Assembly: GCA_019634195.1 (NCBI GenBank)
Contig: JAHQVV010000198.1
Location: forward strand, 1 to 52,534
Length of the DNA stretch: 52,534 nucleotides
From: Phycisphaeraceae bacterium
GTDB lineage: Bacteria; Planctomycetota; Phycisphaerae; Phycisphaerales; Phycisphaeraceae
Direction: 5' to 3'
Of this stretch, positions 40,309 to 51,092 are shown in pieces; position 1 is the first letter of the stretch; every line of letters starts with the position of its first letter. The translations under genes were made by a program, and so were the position numbers. The notes below the pieces were generated by a model that was not told the DNA's origin, did no database searches, and saw nothing but the letters and a program-made list of their open reading frames with translations.

Positions 40309-41343
40309 TCATGTGTCCAGCGACTGGCCGGTGAGCTTGAGGTACGCGTCCGCGAGGGTCGGTCGGCCTAGGCGGAAGCCGATTGCCTGCTCGCCCAATT
40401 GGTCAGAAAGCGTCGCGATCATCGACGGGGCTTCGGGGTGCTCCAGGTGGGCCCGCCCCTGGCTGGCGATCGGCCGGTGGTTCTCTAGCTGATCGCCGAT
40501 GGCGTCGCTTACCAATTCGCAGAGCCGATCGGCCGAGGTGCCGCTCCTAGGCGTGATCTCAAGCACCTGCCCGCCGACCTTGGCGACCAGCGCGTCGGGC
40601 GACTCGACCGCAACGACGTTGCCCTTTGCCATGACGGCGACCCGGTCGGCTTGGTCGGCCTCTTCCATCAGGTGTGTCGTGAGCAAGACGGTTAGCCCGG
40701 TGTCTGCGACGAGCTTACGGAGGTCGGCCCAGATGTCGCGTTGGATGGCGATATCCAAGCCGGCCGAGGCCTCGTCCATCAGGAGCAGGCGCGGCTGGGT
40801 GAGCAGCGCCTTGGCGATCTCGACGCGCCGCCGCATCCCGCCACTGAAAGATTCGACGTGGTCGTGCATCCGGTCGGCCAGGCCGAGCTGGTCGAGGGCC
40901 TGTTTGATGGTGTCGCCGAGGGCACTGCCAGCTAGGCCATAGAGCTTGGCGTGGACGGAGAGGTTCTCATAAGCGGAGAGCTTGAGGTCCAGCGCGGGGT
41001 GTTGGAAGACCACGCCGAGGTGTTGGCGGACGGCTTGGGCGTCGGCGGTGATGTCGCTGCCGAAGATCGTTGCCGTGCCTTGGTTGCCGCGTGGTGTCAG
41101 CATTGTTGCGAGGATTCGGAGCAGGGTGGACTTGCCGCTGCCGTTGGGCCCGAGCAGGGCGAAGACCTCGCCGGGTTGGACATCAAGGTCGATGTTGTCG
41201 AGCGCGGCGTCCTGCGACGGCGGGGCGTGTTTGTGCGAGCGGCGCTGATTCAGCGGTTTGTAGGTGTGGCTCAGACTGCGCACGCAGACAGCGGGCGTAT
41301 CGGTCGTGGGTGTCGGTAGCTCGGTGGTTTGTGCGGCGGTCAT
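40309..41343 (-). CDS. ABC transporter ATP-binding protein (DrrA/CcmA-like)
   Basis: Walker A 'GPNGSGKST', signature 'ESFSGGMRRRVEIAKAL', Walker B 'LLLMDEASAGLD'. ATG 41343 overlaps the ctaB stop; the longer track ORF is an out-of-frame read of ctaB. Confidence 0.92.
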   Translation of the reverse strand: MTAAQTTELPTPTTDTPAVCVRSLSHTYKPLNQRRSHKHAPPSQDAALDNIDLDVQPGEVFALLGPNGSGKSTLLRILATMLTPRGNQGTATIFGSDITADAQAVRQHLGVVFQHPALDLKLSAYENLSVHAKLYGLAGSALGDTIKQALDQLGLADRMHDHVESFSGGMRRRVEIAKALLTQPRLLLMDEASAGLDIAIQRDIWADLRKLVADTGLTVLLTTHLMEEADQADRVAVMAKGNVVAVESPDALVAKVGGQVLEITPRSGTSADRLCELVSDAIGDQLENHRPIASQGRAHLEHPEAPSMIATLSDQLGEQAIGFRLGRPTLADAYLKLTGQSLDT

Positions 41344-42341
41344 ACGCGGTCGATCAGCATGACGGTGAGGACGACCGGCAGGTAGACCAGCGACGCGAGG
41401 AATAGTCGGCGGGCGTTGTCTCGCGTGGGCTTGAGTACCAGCAGCACGCCAAAGGCCAGGAAGCCGAGCCCGCAGAGCATCGCGGCGGCGAAGTACCACT
41501 TGCCCGCGATACCGATCGCCGACGGCAGGATGCCCAGCGGCAGGAGCAGCAGGCAGCCGATGAGCGTCTGGCGGAAGGTGCGCAGACCGGTCGGGTCGAT
41601 CACCGGGAGCATGGCGAGCTTGGCCTTGGCGTAGTCGTCGCGGTAGAGCCAGGCGATGGCGAGGAAGTGGGGGACCTGCCAGACGAACATGATGGCGAAG
41701 AGCAGCCAGGCGGCAGGGCCGAGGGACTGTGATGCCGGGCCGAGCGACTCTGCCGCGGCGGCGTACCCGATCATCGGCGGGACCGCGCCAGGAACCGCGC
41801 CGATCAAGAGCGCCAGGCTCGTCGTCCGTTTCAGTGGCGTGTAGACCACCGCGTAGCTCGCGATCGTAAAGGCGCACAGGCCCGCGGCGACGTACAAGCC
41901 GAATGCGGCAAGCATGCCGACACCCGCTAGCGTCAAGAGGGCCCCGAAGAACATCGCGGGCTTGGGCGCAATGCGTCCCGCGGCGAGCGGCCGGTTCTTG
42001 GTGCGGTCCATCAGGGCGTCGGTGTCGCGCTCGAGGACCTGGTTGAACACGCTCGCGGCCATGCACGATAGCGCGGTGCCGGCTATCGCGATGACGAAGG
42101 TCAGCCAAGGGAACGCCGAGTTGCCGGGGATCCCGAAGACGAAGCCGATCGCGGCGGTGATGACGACCATGCGCGTGATACGGGGCTTGGTCAGCGTCTT
42201 GTAGTCGTTGATGGTCGAGGGTGCCTTGACAAACGGCTCGACCGCTTCGCCGTCGGCGGGCGGATCGACCGGGTCGAAAGGCGACGGCGTGTAGGCGTCG
42301 TCGGTGAGCGTGGCATGGGATGTGTCGGTGAGTTGACTCAT
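41340..42341 (-). CDS. ctaB: Protoheme IX farnesyltransferase
   Basis: UbiA prenyltransferase 'LTKPRITRMVVIT', 'NQVLERDTDALMDRTKNRPLAAGRI'. Confidence 0.94.
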   Translation of the reverse strand: MSQLTDTSHATLTDDAYTPSPFDPVDPPADGEAVEPFVKAPSTINDYKTLTKPRITRMVVITAAIGFVFGIPGNSAFPWLTFVIAIAGTALSCMAASVFNQVLERDTDALMDRTKNRPLAAGRIAPKPAMFFGALLTLAGVGMLAAFGLYVAAGLCAFTIASYAVVYTPLKRTTSLALLIGAVPGAVPPMIGYAAAAESLGPASQSLGPAAWLLFAIMFVWQVPHFLAIAWLYRDDYAKAKLAMLPVIDPTGLRTFRQTLIGCLLLLPLGILPSAIGIAGKWYFAAAMLCGLGFLAFGVLLVLKPTRDNARRLFLASLVYLPVVLTVMLIDRV

Positions 42342-43501
42342 CAGGCGGTCGCGGGGGTGGCTGCTGGTGGTCGTGGGGGCACGTCTGTCGAGGCGGGCCG
42401 GGTATCGGTTTTATCGGTCGTAACGTACTCCGCAGCGTACTCCGCCAAGTGTATCCGAACGGCCAGCCAGGTGGACGCGGCGATCAGGGCCGCCCCGGTG
42501 GCCTGGTGCAGCGTGGCCATTAACGGCTCGGTCTCGCTGAGCACGGTCATCACGCCGAGCGCGAACTGAGCGCTGAACATCGCCAAGACGATGAGTGCCG
42601 GGGCGATCATGATCGGGCGGTCGCCGGAGCGGCGGATGGCGGCGACGATGACGAACAGCCCGAGCAGGCACACGATTACGGCACCCAAGCGGTGGGCGAA
42701 CTGCAGGTCGACATCGGATAGCGCGGTGACGATCTCGCCCTGCGGCGAACGGTTGGTGATGGTGGTTTCGTCGGGGGTCTTGCCGACCTGCTCGGCGTAG
42801 TAGGCGATGTATGCCTGATCAAGCGACTCTTGCGACATCGGCGGGAGGACATGCCCGTAGGTCAGCGGGAAGTCGGGGATGGCCTTGTCGGCTTTGAAGT
42901 GACGGACGGCCGAGCCGAGCGTGAGTTGAACAAGCAGGAGCACCAGCAGCACACGCACCGACCAGCGGAGGACGGCCGTCGCGTGATCACGCTTGGCTTG
43001 TTTGATCGAGCGGATCCGACGCAGCCAAGGCATACTTAGCGCGGCGGCGATGACGATCCACGAGCAGAGGATGACCTGCCCAACGATGCCGTGAATGAAT
43101 GCGAGGGTGAGCGAGACCTCCGAGACGCGGAAGGCCCCCATGGCGCCTTGGATGCAGACGAGTAGGAGCATGGCGACGCCCATCCATTTGAGCCAGGGGC
43201 GAGCACCCTGCGTGCGCCAGAGCAGGATGGTCATGGCGATGGTCAGGAAGCCGACGACCGTGCCTTTGATGCGGTGTGTGTGTTCCCAGAACTTGTCGGT
43301 GTCGTTGTACCAGTACTCGAGCGGTGCGAGGAAAGAGATCCAGCCGCCGGTGGTAAATCCACCCGGGATGGCCATGCCGTACTCGAAGCTCGTGACCTTG
43401 CCGCCGATGGCGATGAGGGCAAAGGTCGCGGCAATGACGAGGTAGGTAAACCGCCGCAGCCAGCGGTGCTCGGTCGGTGGGTTGTCGGGTGCGGGCTGCA
43501 T
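42341..43501 (-). CDS. ctaA: Heme A synthase
   Basis: COX15/CtaA family 'GGKVTSFEYGMAIPGG', 'HRIKGTVVGF', 'QFAHRLGAVIV'. ATG 43501 preferred over TTG 43513. Confidence 0.9.
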   Translation of the reverse strand: MQPAPDNPPTEHRWLRRFTYLVIAATFALIAIGGKVTSFEYGMAIPGGFTTGGWISFLAPLEYWYNDTDKFWEHTHRIKGTVVGFLTIAMTILLWRTQGARPWLKWMGVAMLLLVCIQGAMGAFRVSEVSLTLAFIHGIVGQVILCSWIVIAAALSMPWLRRIRSIKQAKRDHATAVLRWSVRVLLVLLLVQLTLGSAVRHFKADKAIPDFPLTYGHVLPPMSQESLDQAYIAYYAEQVGKTPDETTITNRSPQGEIVTALSDVDLQFAHRLGAVIVCLLGLFVIVAAIRRSGDRPIMIAPALIVLAMFSAQFALGVMTVLSETEPLMATLHQATGAALIAASTWLAVRIHLAEYAAEYVTTDKTDTRPASTDVPPRPPAATPATA

Positions 43502-43574
43502 CGTTGGGCTCAAGGTGCGGGGAAACGTGGGATTATAGCCCGGTCGGCACCCGATTGAGCCGATCCGTTAATGA

Positions 43575-43603
43575 TTGTTTGAATAGGCCTGAGCACCTAT
43601 ACT
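43575..43603 (+). promoter_or_regulatory. Sigma70-like promoter TTGTTT-N17-TATACT of cimA
   Basis: Direct sequence match with ideal spacing. Confidence 0.7.
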
Positions 43604-43612
43604 GTGCTTCCC

Positions 43613-43663
43613 ATGACCGCCACGACCCCGATCATTATCTCGATTACCAACCCACATCGGTAG
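43613..43663 (+). CDS. Putative isoleucine attenuator leader peptide MTATTPIIISITNPHR
   Basis: ATG ACC GCC ACG ACC CCG ATC ATT ATC TCG ATT ACC AAC CCA CAT CGG TAG; Ile at codons 7, 8, 9 and 11; followed by a terminator and cimA. Confidence 0.78.
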   Translation: MTATTPIIISITNPHR

Positions 43664-43696
43664 GGCGGCGATCGGATCATCTTTCTGAACCAGCCG

Positions 43697-43720
43697 ACCC
43701 TGCCTCCGCAGGGTTTTTTT
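43697..43720 (+). terminator. Attenuator terminator upstream of cimA
   Basis: ACCCTGC-CTCC-GCAGGGT-TTTTTT; perfect stem plus U tract inside the cimA leader. Confidence 0.88.
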
Positions 43721-43721
43721 G

Positions 43722-43756
43722 CCCCCGGAAGTATTGCAACCCCCGGAAGTATTGTG
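43722..43756 (+). repeat. Two tandem copies of CCCCCGGAAGTATTG(caa/tg)
   Basis: 15 identical bases at 43722-43736 and 43740-43754, 18-bp period. Confidence 0.9.
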
Positions 43757-43792
43757 CCCCCGCGAATTCGCCTCTAACGAAACCAGCCTGCC

Positions 43793-45412
<1,620 letters not shown>

Positions 45413-45432
45413 GTTGGTTGTGCTGGTCTTGC

Positions 45433-45768
45433 TTACGCCGCGACGTAGCAGCGGGGCCCGGTGAACTCGCTGCAGGCCGAGTCGGTGAGGGTCCAGAGTT
45501 TGGTCAGCGTCTCCTCGTTGACGCCGACGAACTCGAAGCCGATCTCGTGGCGGAACAGGCCGACCTTGCTGATTCGTGCAACGCGGGCGTTGAGCTCGAT
45601 CTCAGTCGAGTTGTGGCTGAGGTAGAGCTTGATTTTATCGCCGACCTCGCAGTTGACCCGGCCCTTGCGGAAGACGCCCATCCCAGAATCGGAGACGTCC
45701 ATCACCTCGCCAAAGGGTGTTGACAGGCCCAGGGCCTTGAATCGGGTGTGTTGACGCCTCTCGGTCAT
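45433..45768 (-). CDS. PilZ-domain protein
   Basis: 'ERRQHTRFKALGLSTPFGEVMDVSDSGMGVF' fits the RxxxR..DxSxxG PilZ signature. Confidence 0.82.
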   Translation of the reverse strand: MTERRQHTRFKALGLSTPFGEVMDVSDSGMGVFRKGRVNCEVGDKIKLYLSHNSTEIELNARVARISKVGLFRHEIGFEFVGVNEETLTKLWTLTDSACSEFTGPRCYVAA

Positions 45769-45835
45769 GTACGCGGTATCGGCAGGAGCCGGCCCGGACT
45801 TAGAGAGGGATTAGCAATTCTGAGAGGCAAAATAA

Positions 45836-45867
45836 AGAAAAACGCCGCCAGCGTGTGCCAGCGGCGA
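45836..45867 (-). terminator. Terminator downstream of tRNA-Arg(ACG)
   Basis: Minus strand CGCCGC...GCGGCG-TTTTTC. Confidence 0.65.
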
Positions 45868-45871
45868 TTCA

Positions 45872-45945
45872 TGCACTCGAGAGGACTCGAACCTCTAACC
45901 TGCGGCTCCGTAAACCGCTGCTCTATCCAATTGAGCTACGAGTGC
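45872..45945 (-). tRNA. tRNA-Arg (anticodon ACG)
   Basis: Reverse complement GCACTCGTAGCTCAATTGGATAGAGCAGCGGTTTACGGAGCCGCAGGTTAGAGGTTCGAGTCCTCTCGAGTGCA. Confidence 0.95.
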
Positions 45946-46001
45946 GACTGGTTTTGATGAGCCAAACAGTCTAGACAGGCAGGCCAGCGGACGCAAGCGG
46001 C

Positions 46002-46029
46002 TTGGGTCTTCCCCGACGGCGGGTAAAAT
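46002..46029 (+). promoter_or_regulatory. Promoter TTGGGT-N16-TAAAAT, 6 nt before larE ATG
   Basis: Direct match; TAAAAT-GTGGCC-ATG. Confidence 0.6.
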
Positions 46030-46035
46030 GTGGCC

Positions 46036-46881
46036 ATGCCTAGCGATATCCAACCCGACCCCGCGGCCCTCCTGTCCGGCCTCCAGGACGTGGCCCGGCG
46101 GTACGAACGCGTGTTGACCGCGTTCAGCGGCGGGGTGGACTCGACGCTCGTCGCGGCGGTGGCCCGCCAGGTGTTGGGCAGGGACAACGCGCCGGCCGTG
46201 ATCGGTGATTCGCCCTCGCTGCCCCGCGCAGAACTCGCGGAGGCGAAGCAACTGGCCGAGGACCTCGGCCTGCAACTCGTTGTGATCGCCCCCAATGAAC
46301 AGAACGACCCAGGCTACCAGGCCAATGCTGGTGACCGCTGTTACTACTGCAAGACGCACCTCTACGACCAACTCCATGCCTACGCTAACGAGCACGGCTA
46401 CGCCACGATTTTCAACGGCACGAACGCCGACGATCTGGGCGACCATCGCCCGGGGCTGGTCGCTGCGGATGAGGCGCAGGTCGTCTCCCCCCTTGTCGAG
46501 GCCGGGCTGGACAAGCAAGGCGTCCGGGTCCTTGCTCAGCACCTGGGCCTGCCCAACTGGGACAAGCCCGCCGCAGCATGCCTGGCCAGCCGGATCCCGT
46601 ACGGTACGGAGGTGACGCTCGAGCGGCTGTCCCAGGTCGAACAGGCCGAGGCTGCGCTAAGGGAACTGGGTTTCGTCGGCCTGCGTGTCCGCCACCACGA
46701 ACAGGTCGCCCGCATCGAGTTGCCCAGCGACCAGATGCAACAAATGCTCGACCCCGGCGTCAGACTAGAGGTCACCCATGTGATCAAGGCCGCGGGATTC
46801 CTCTACGTCGCGCTGGACCTGGAGGGCTTCCGCAGCGGCAGCGGGAACGTCGCACTGACCGTCAGCGGGGCTAAGGCATGA
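46036..46881 (+). CDS. larE: LarE-family sulfurtransferase
   Basis: PP-loop 'AFSGGVDSTLVAAVA', 'DRCYYCKTHLYDQL', 'NGTNADDLGDHRPGL', 'KPAAACLASRIPYG'. Confidence 0.92.
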   Translation: MPSDIQPDPAALLSGLQDVARRYERVLTAFSGGVDSTLVAAVARQVLGRDNAPAVIGDSPSLPRAELAEAKQLAEDLGLQLVVIAPNEQNDPGYQANAGDRCYYCKTHLYDQLHAYANEHGYATIFNGTNADDLGDHRPGLVAADEAQVVSPLVEAGLDKQGVRVLAQHLGLPNWDKPAAACLASRIPYGTEVTLERLSQVEQAEAALRELGFVGLRVRHHEQVARIELPSDQMQQMLDPGVRLEVTHVIKAAGFLYVALDLEGFRSGSGNVALTVSGAKA

Positions 46882-47867
46882 AATCAACCAGACGAAACCG
46901 ATCGTTTATGCAACACCTCAAGCACTTGTTCCTTCTTGTCTTGCTTGGCTCGCTCGTTCTGGCGGCGGGCGAGGCGTTGGCCCGGCAGACCGAACTCGAC
47001 GGCTCCCCGATCCCCGGCCAGATCTATAGCAGCTATCAGGCTAACTGGCGCAAGTACGCTGTTTTTGTTGGTGAGGTCGATGGCGCCTTCGCCGTGATCC
47101 CTAAGTACGACCGCCGGCTTGAGAGCTCGCGCGGGATCAACACCGGCCAGGCGATGGAGAAGCTCAAGGTCCAAAAAGAAGAACGCAACGGCAACCTCAC
47201 CCGCAAGCGGGTGAAGTACCCCGACCGCGCCGATGCCGAGGCTTACAGCAAGGCGCTGCCCGAACTGAGCGTGGGCAGCTACGGCTGGGTCGCCTCGGCC
47301 GAGGTCGTGAAGATCATCGATCGCAAGCAGATGATTGTGAAGGAAGTCTGGCTGGTCGACCGGCCCAAGCTCCGTGCCGCATACGAGAAGGACAAGGCGA
47401 AGTCCGCGCGCGAGAACGATGGCGAGTACAACAAGGAGCTCTTGAACTTCAATTATGCCCAGCGCATCAAGATGATGGAGCAGCAGGAAGACCGAGACGA
47501 GGGCTTTGAGCGGCAGTTCCGCCTCGTTGGCTACGACACGCGCGGCCTGCGCGTCGGCGACCGCTGGAAGGGCCTAAACGATGAGGGATTCCAGGTCGCG
47601 GTGGCCTACTGGGAAGAGCCCGAGCCGGAGGAGGGCGAGAGCCGAAGGCGTCGCAACGACGAGCCGCGGCTCGTGCTGACCGAGGTCCAAGACGTGATGC
47701 GCAAGACGCTTAGCGAAGAGGATTTCAAGAAGCTGTTGGGCGAGCGGGGCATGACCGTTGCGGCGTTTGTGGACCTGGTGCGGACGGTCCGCGAGCGCGA
47801 TCGTCGGAACGCCGAGGAACGGATCCTCAATGCCATCATGCCGCCCGAGGTCGATCTGGACGACTGA
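46878..47867 (+). CDS. Hypothetical exported protein, 4-bp overlap with larE
   Basis: Signal peptide-like N-terminus, charged body, ATGA overlap. Confidence 0.78.
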   Translation: MKSTRRNRSFMQHLKHLFLLVLLGSLVLAAGEALARQTELDGSPIPGQIYSSYQANWRKYAVFVGEVDGAFAVIPKYDRRLESSRGINTGQAMEKLKVQKEERNGNLTRKRVKYPDRADAEAYSKALPELSVGSYGWVASAEVVKIIDRKQMIVKEVWLVDRPKLRAAYEKDKAKSARENDGEYNKELLNFNYAQRIKMMEQQEDRDEGFERQFRLVGYDTRGLRVGDRWKGLNDEGFQVAVAYWEEPEPEEGESRRRRNDEPRLVLTEVQDVMRKTLSEEDFKKLLGERGMTVAAFVDLVRTVRERDRRNAEERILNAIMPPEVDLDD

Positions 47868-47906
47868 CCGCTGCCGATTCACGACGCGACAACGAACGGG
47901 TACCGA

Positions 47907-49367
47907 ATGACACGACCGTATATGCTTAGTTTTTTTTTGCTGGCCGCGATGCTGGTGTGCCCGCCCAGTTTGGGCGATGAAGCAAAGCCTAAGCCGAGCG
48001 TGGACAAGCCCAACATCGTCTACATCATCGCGGACGACCAGGGCTGGGGCGATGCGGGCTGCAACAACCCGGACAGCAAGATCCCTACGCCGGGCATCGA
48101 CCGCATCGCAGGCGAGGGGATGCGCTTTACCGACGCCCACAGCGCCTCGGCAGTCTGCACACCGACACGTTATGCGCTATTAACCGGCCGTTACGCCTGG
48201 CGGACCCGGCTGCAGAAGGGTGTGTTGACCGGTGATAAAGAGCCGCTCATAGCAGAGAGCACCAAGACAATCGGCAGCTTTCTCAAAGGACAAGGCTACC
48301 AGACCGCGTGCATTGGAAAGTGGCACCTGGGTTTCCGCTACGAGCTGCCTGTAGGCACAAAAATAAAATCGATCAAAGCGCTGGGCGGCACCGCATCGGT
48401 GCCGATCGGAAGTAAGCTCCTCGGCGGGCCCACCACACGCGGCTTCGACACCTTTATGGGCTTTCACCACGCACGGGAGATGGCGACGTGGATGGTGGGC
48501 GACGAGGTCACCGAGAACATCCACGTCAATCAGATGCTCCCGCGTATTACCCAGGCCGCGGTCGATTACATCGACGAGCGGGCGGGCGAGAAAGACATCC
48601 CGTTCTTTTTGTACCTGCCCCTGAGCGCGCCTCACACGCCGATCGTGCCGATTAAGCCTTGGCTGGGCAGCAGCATCCTGGGGCAGTACGGCGACTTCGT
48701 CATGCAAACGGACGGCACGGTGGTGCGGGTGCTCGAAGCGTTGGACCGCAACAGGCTGACTGACAACACGCTGGTCATTTTTACCGCGGACAACGGCTGT
48801 GCCCCGCCTGCAAAGGTCGAAGAACTGCGTCAAAAAGGCCACGACCCGATGGCGGGCCTGCGCGGGCACAAGGCCGACGTGTGGGAGGGCGGCCACCGGG
48901 TGCCGTTTGTTGTGCGTTGGCCCGGCGTGGTCGAGCCGGGCGCGGAGACGGATGAACCGATCTGCCTCAACAGCCTGATGGCGACATGTGCACAACTACT
49001 CAACGTCGAACTTGCTGAAGACGAGGGTGTCGACAGCTTCTCGATCCTGCCTGTGTTGCGGGGCGAGAAGATCAACGAGCCGACGCACCCGGTCATCGTC
49101 CACCACTCGATCAAGGGCAAGTTCGCGATCCGCATCGGCGACTGGAAGTACCTGCACTGCAAGGGATCGGGCGGGTGGAGCAAGGGTGGTGACGGCAGGC
49201 CGGCCCAGCTCTACAACCTGAAGGCGGACCGCGGCGAGCAGAACAACCTCGTCAACAAGGAACCGCGGCGCACGGATACTATGCGTCAGACGTTGATGGA
49301 TGTGATTGATCGTGGGCGATCGACCCTTGGGCCCAAGCAGGATAATGATGTACTGGTCAGCCCTTAA
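47907..49367 (+). CDS. Sulfatase (arylsulfatase type)
   Basis: 'PNIVYIIADDQGWGDAGCNNPDSKIPTPGIDRIAGEGMRFTDAHSASAVCTPTRYALLTGRY'. Confidence 0.94.
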   Translation: MTRPYMLSFFLLAAMLVCPPSLGDEAKPKPSVDKPNIVYIIADDQGWGDAGCNNPDSKIPTPGIDRIAGEGMRFTDAHSASAVCTPTRYALLTGRYAWRTRLQKGVLTGDKEPLIAESTKTIGSFLKGQGYQTACIGKWHLGFRYELPVGTKIKSIKALGGTASVPIGSKLLGGPTTRGFDTFMGFHHAREMATWMVGDEVTENIHVNQMLPRITQAAVDYIDERAGEKDIPFFLYLPLSAPHTPIVPIKPWLGSSILGQYGDFVMQTDGTVVRVLEALDRNRLTDNTLVIFTADNGCAPPAKVEELRQKGHDPMAGLRGHKADVWEGGHRVPFVVRWPGVVEPGAETDEPICLNSLMATCAQLLNVELAEDEGVDSFSILPVLRGEKINEPTHPVIVHHSIKGKFAIRIGDWKYLHCKGSGGWSKGGDGRPAQLYNLKADRGEQNNLVNKEPRRTDTMRQTLMDVIDRGRSTLGPKQDNDVLVSP

Positions 49368-49417
49368 TACACTGGGCTTTACAACGGGTTCTGTTTGCTT
49401 GTGGATAGGCAAAAACG

Positions 49418-50944
49418 ATGATTGATAAGCAGGAGTTGGTGATGCCCTTGTTACTGCGTTTGTATCTTGTTTTCACGTTACTGTTGATTGCCCCATGTGT
49501 ATTTGCCGTGGCCGACGATGGTCGGCCGAACATCATCGTGATCGTCACCGACGATCAATCCCCAGAGACATTGAGCGCTTATGGCAATACCGTTTGCCAG
49601 ACACCGGCCCTAGACCGGCTTGCCGCCAGAGGGATGACGCTTGACGCGGCCTACCATATGGGCTCATGGTCCGGTGCGGTGTGCCGGCCGTCCAGAGCGA
49701 TGATCATGACCGGCCGGACGGTCTGGCATATCCCTGACCCCAAAGGCAAGCCCCAGCCAGGTGTTGATCCGGTCTGGGTGCCCGCCGGCCTGGCTCAGCA
49801 GTCGATGCCTGCGGTGTTCAACCGGGCGGGGTACGAGACCTTCCGAACCTGTAAGATCGGTAATTGCTTCCCACCTGCAAACAGGTTGTTTCAAACGGTT
49901 AAAGATGAGAGCAAACGCGGCGGTACTGCCGAATCCGGCAGCGCCTGGCATGGCGACCAGGCCGTCAACTTCCTCGATGATTACGCGGCGCGGGACAGCG
50001 GCAAGCCCTTCTTGATGTACTTCGGTTTCTCTCACCCTCACGACACACGTGACGGCATACCCGAGTTGCTCAAGAAGTATGGGGCAAGGAATCTGATACA
50101 GCCTCCGGGCGAGGTCAACCCCCAATCCCCGCCGCTTCCTGCCGCCTATCTACCGGCCCACCCATTCGATCATGGCCACCCCAATCTCCGAGACGAGGTC
50201 AAGGTCTCGGGCGTATTCGAGTCGCGCACGGAGGCGACGATCCGCAATGAGATCGGCCGGGAGTACGCGTGTATCGAGTACATCGACCAGCAGATCGAAC
50301 GCGTATTGGAAAAACTCGAGGCGATGGGTGAGTTGAAGAACACTTACATCCTGTTTACCGCCGACCACGGCATCGCCGTCGGCAGGCACGGGTTGACCGG
50401 CAAGCAGAACCTATACGAGCACACTTGGCGTGTGCCGCTGATAGTCGCCGGCCCCGGGATCGATCCGGGTTCGCGCGCCCCAGGCAACGCTTACCTGCTC
50501 GACATCCTTGCGACGATTTGTGAACTCGCGGGTGTCGAGGCACCCAAGACCAATGAAGGCAAGAGCTTCGCGCCGGTCCTCCGCGGCGAGAAACAGCTCG
50601 TGCGCGATGTCCTGTATGGCGTCTATGCCGGCGGGACCAAGCCTGGCATGCGCAGTGTCCGCAAAGGTGATTGGAAACTCATTAAAATCGATGTGCTCGA
50701 AGGTGAAGTCCGCGAGACACAATTATTCAACTTGGTTGAGAACCCCCATGAATTGATCGCCGAGCATCACGACCAGGCAGTCATCGCGCTTACAGGCAAC
50801 ACACCCAAGCCGATCCAGCGCGACCTGGCGGAAGATCCTAGGTTCTTCGACAAGCGTGCCGAGTTGGAGGCGCTGCTTGCGTCAGAGATGAAGCGGCTTC
50901 ACGACCCCTACACCCTGTGGGATCAAGCTGAGCCGGGGCAGTAG
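49418..50944 (+). CDS. Sulfatase (choline-sulfatase/N-sulfatase-like)
   Basis: 'PNIIVIVTDDQSPETLSAYGNTVCQTPALDRLAARGMTLDAAYHMGSWSGAVCRPSRAMIMTGR'. Confidence 0.93.
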   Translation: MIDKQELVMPLLLRLYLVFTLLLIAPCVFAVADDGRPNIIVIVTDDQSPETLSAYGNTVCQTPALDRLAARGMTLDAAYHMGSWSGAVCRPSRAMIMTGRTVWHIPDPKGKPQPGVDPVWVPAGLAQQSMPAVFNRAGYETFRTCKIGNCFPPANRLFQTVKDESKRGGTAESGSAWHGDQAVNFLDDYAARDSGKPFLMYFGFSHPHDTRDGIPELLKKYGARNLIQPPGEVNPQSPPLPAAYLPAHPFDHGHPNLRDEVKVSGVFESRTEATIRNEIGREYACIEYIDQQIERVLEKLEAMGELKNTYILFTADHGIAVGRHGLTGKQNLYEHTWRVPLIVAGPGIDPGSRAPGNAYLLDILATICELAGVEAPKTNEGKSFAPVLRGEKQLVRDVLYGVYAGGTKPGMRSVRKGDWKLIKIDVLEGEVRETQLFNLVENPHELIAEHHDQAVIALTGNTPKPIQRDLAEDPRFFDKRAELEALLASEMKRLHDPYTLWDQAEPGQ

Positions 50945-51046
50945 TGTGATGGGGCATACAAGGGGTGCCCGCGTGTTGTTGCACTTTGTCGTACTTGCAT
51001 CGGGTGCTCCAGAGCACGGCTCTTGTACCCTCTAAATGTATCCGCA

Positions 51047-51075
51047 TTGAATCACCAACGCCTCGGGCCTAGAAT
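51047..51075 (+). promoter_or_regulatory. Sigma70-like promoter TTGAAT-N17-TAGAAT upstream of mcsA
   Basis: Direct match with ideal spacing; ATG 17 nt after the -10. Confidence 0.6.
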
Positions 51076-51092
51076 CACTCGTAGAGCCATTC

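Noticed and set aside
40309-42108. 599-aa ABC ATPase ORF as drawn in the track
   Set aside because: First ~255 residues are an out-of-frame read of ctaB; the real start is ATG 41343 (MTAAQTTELP).
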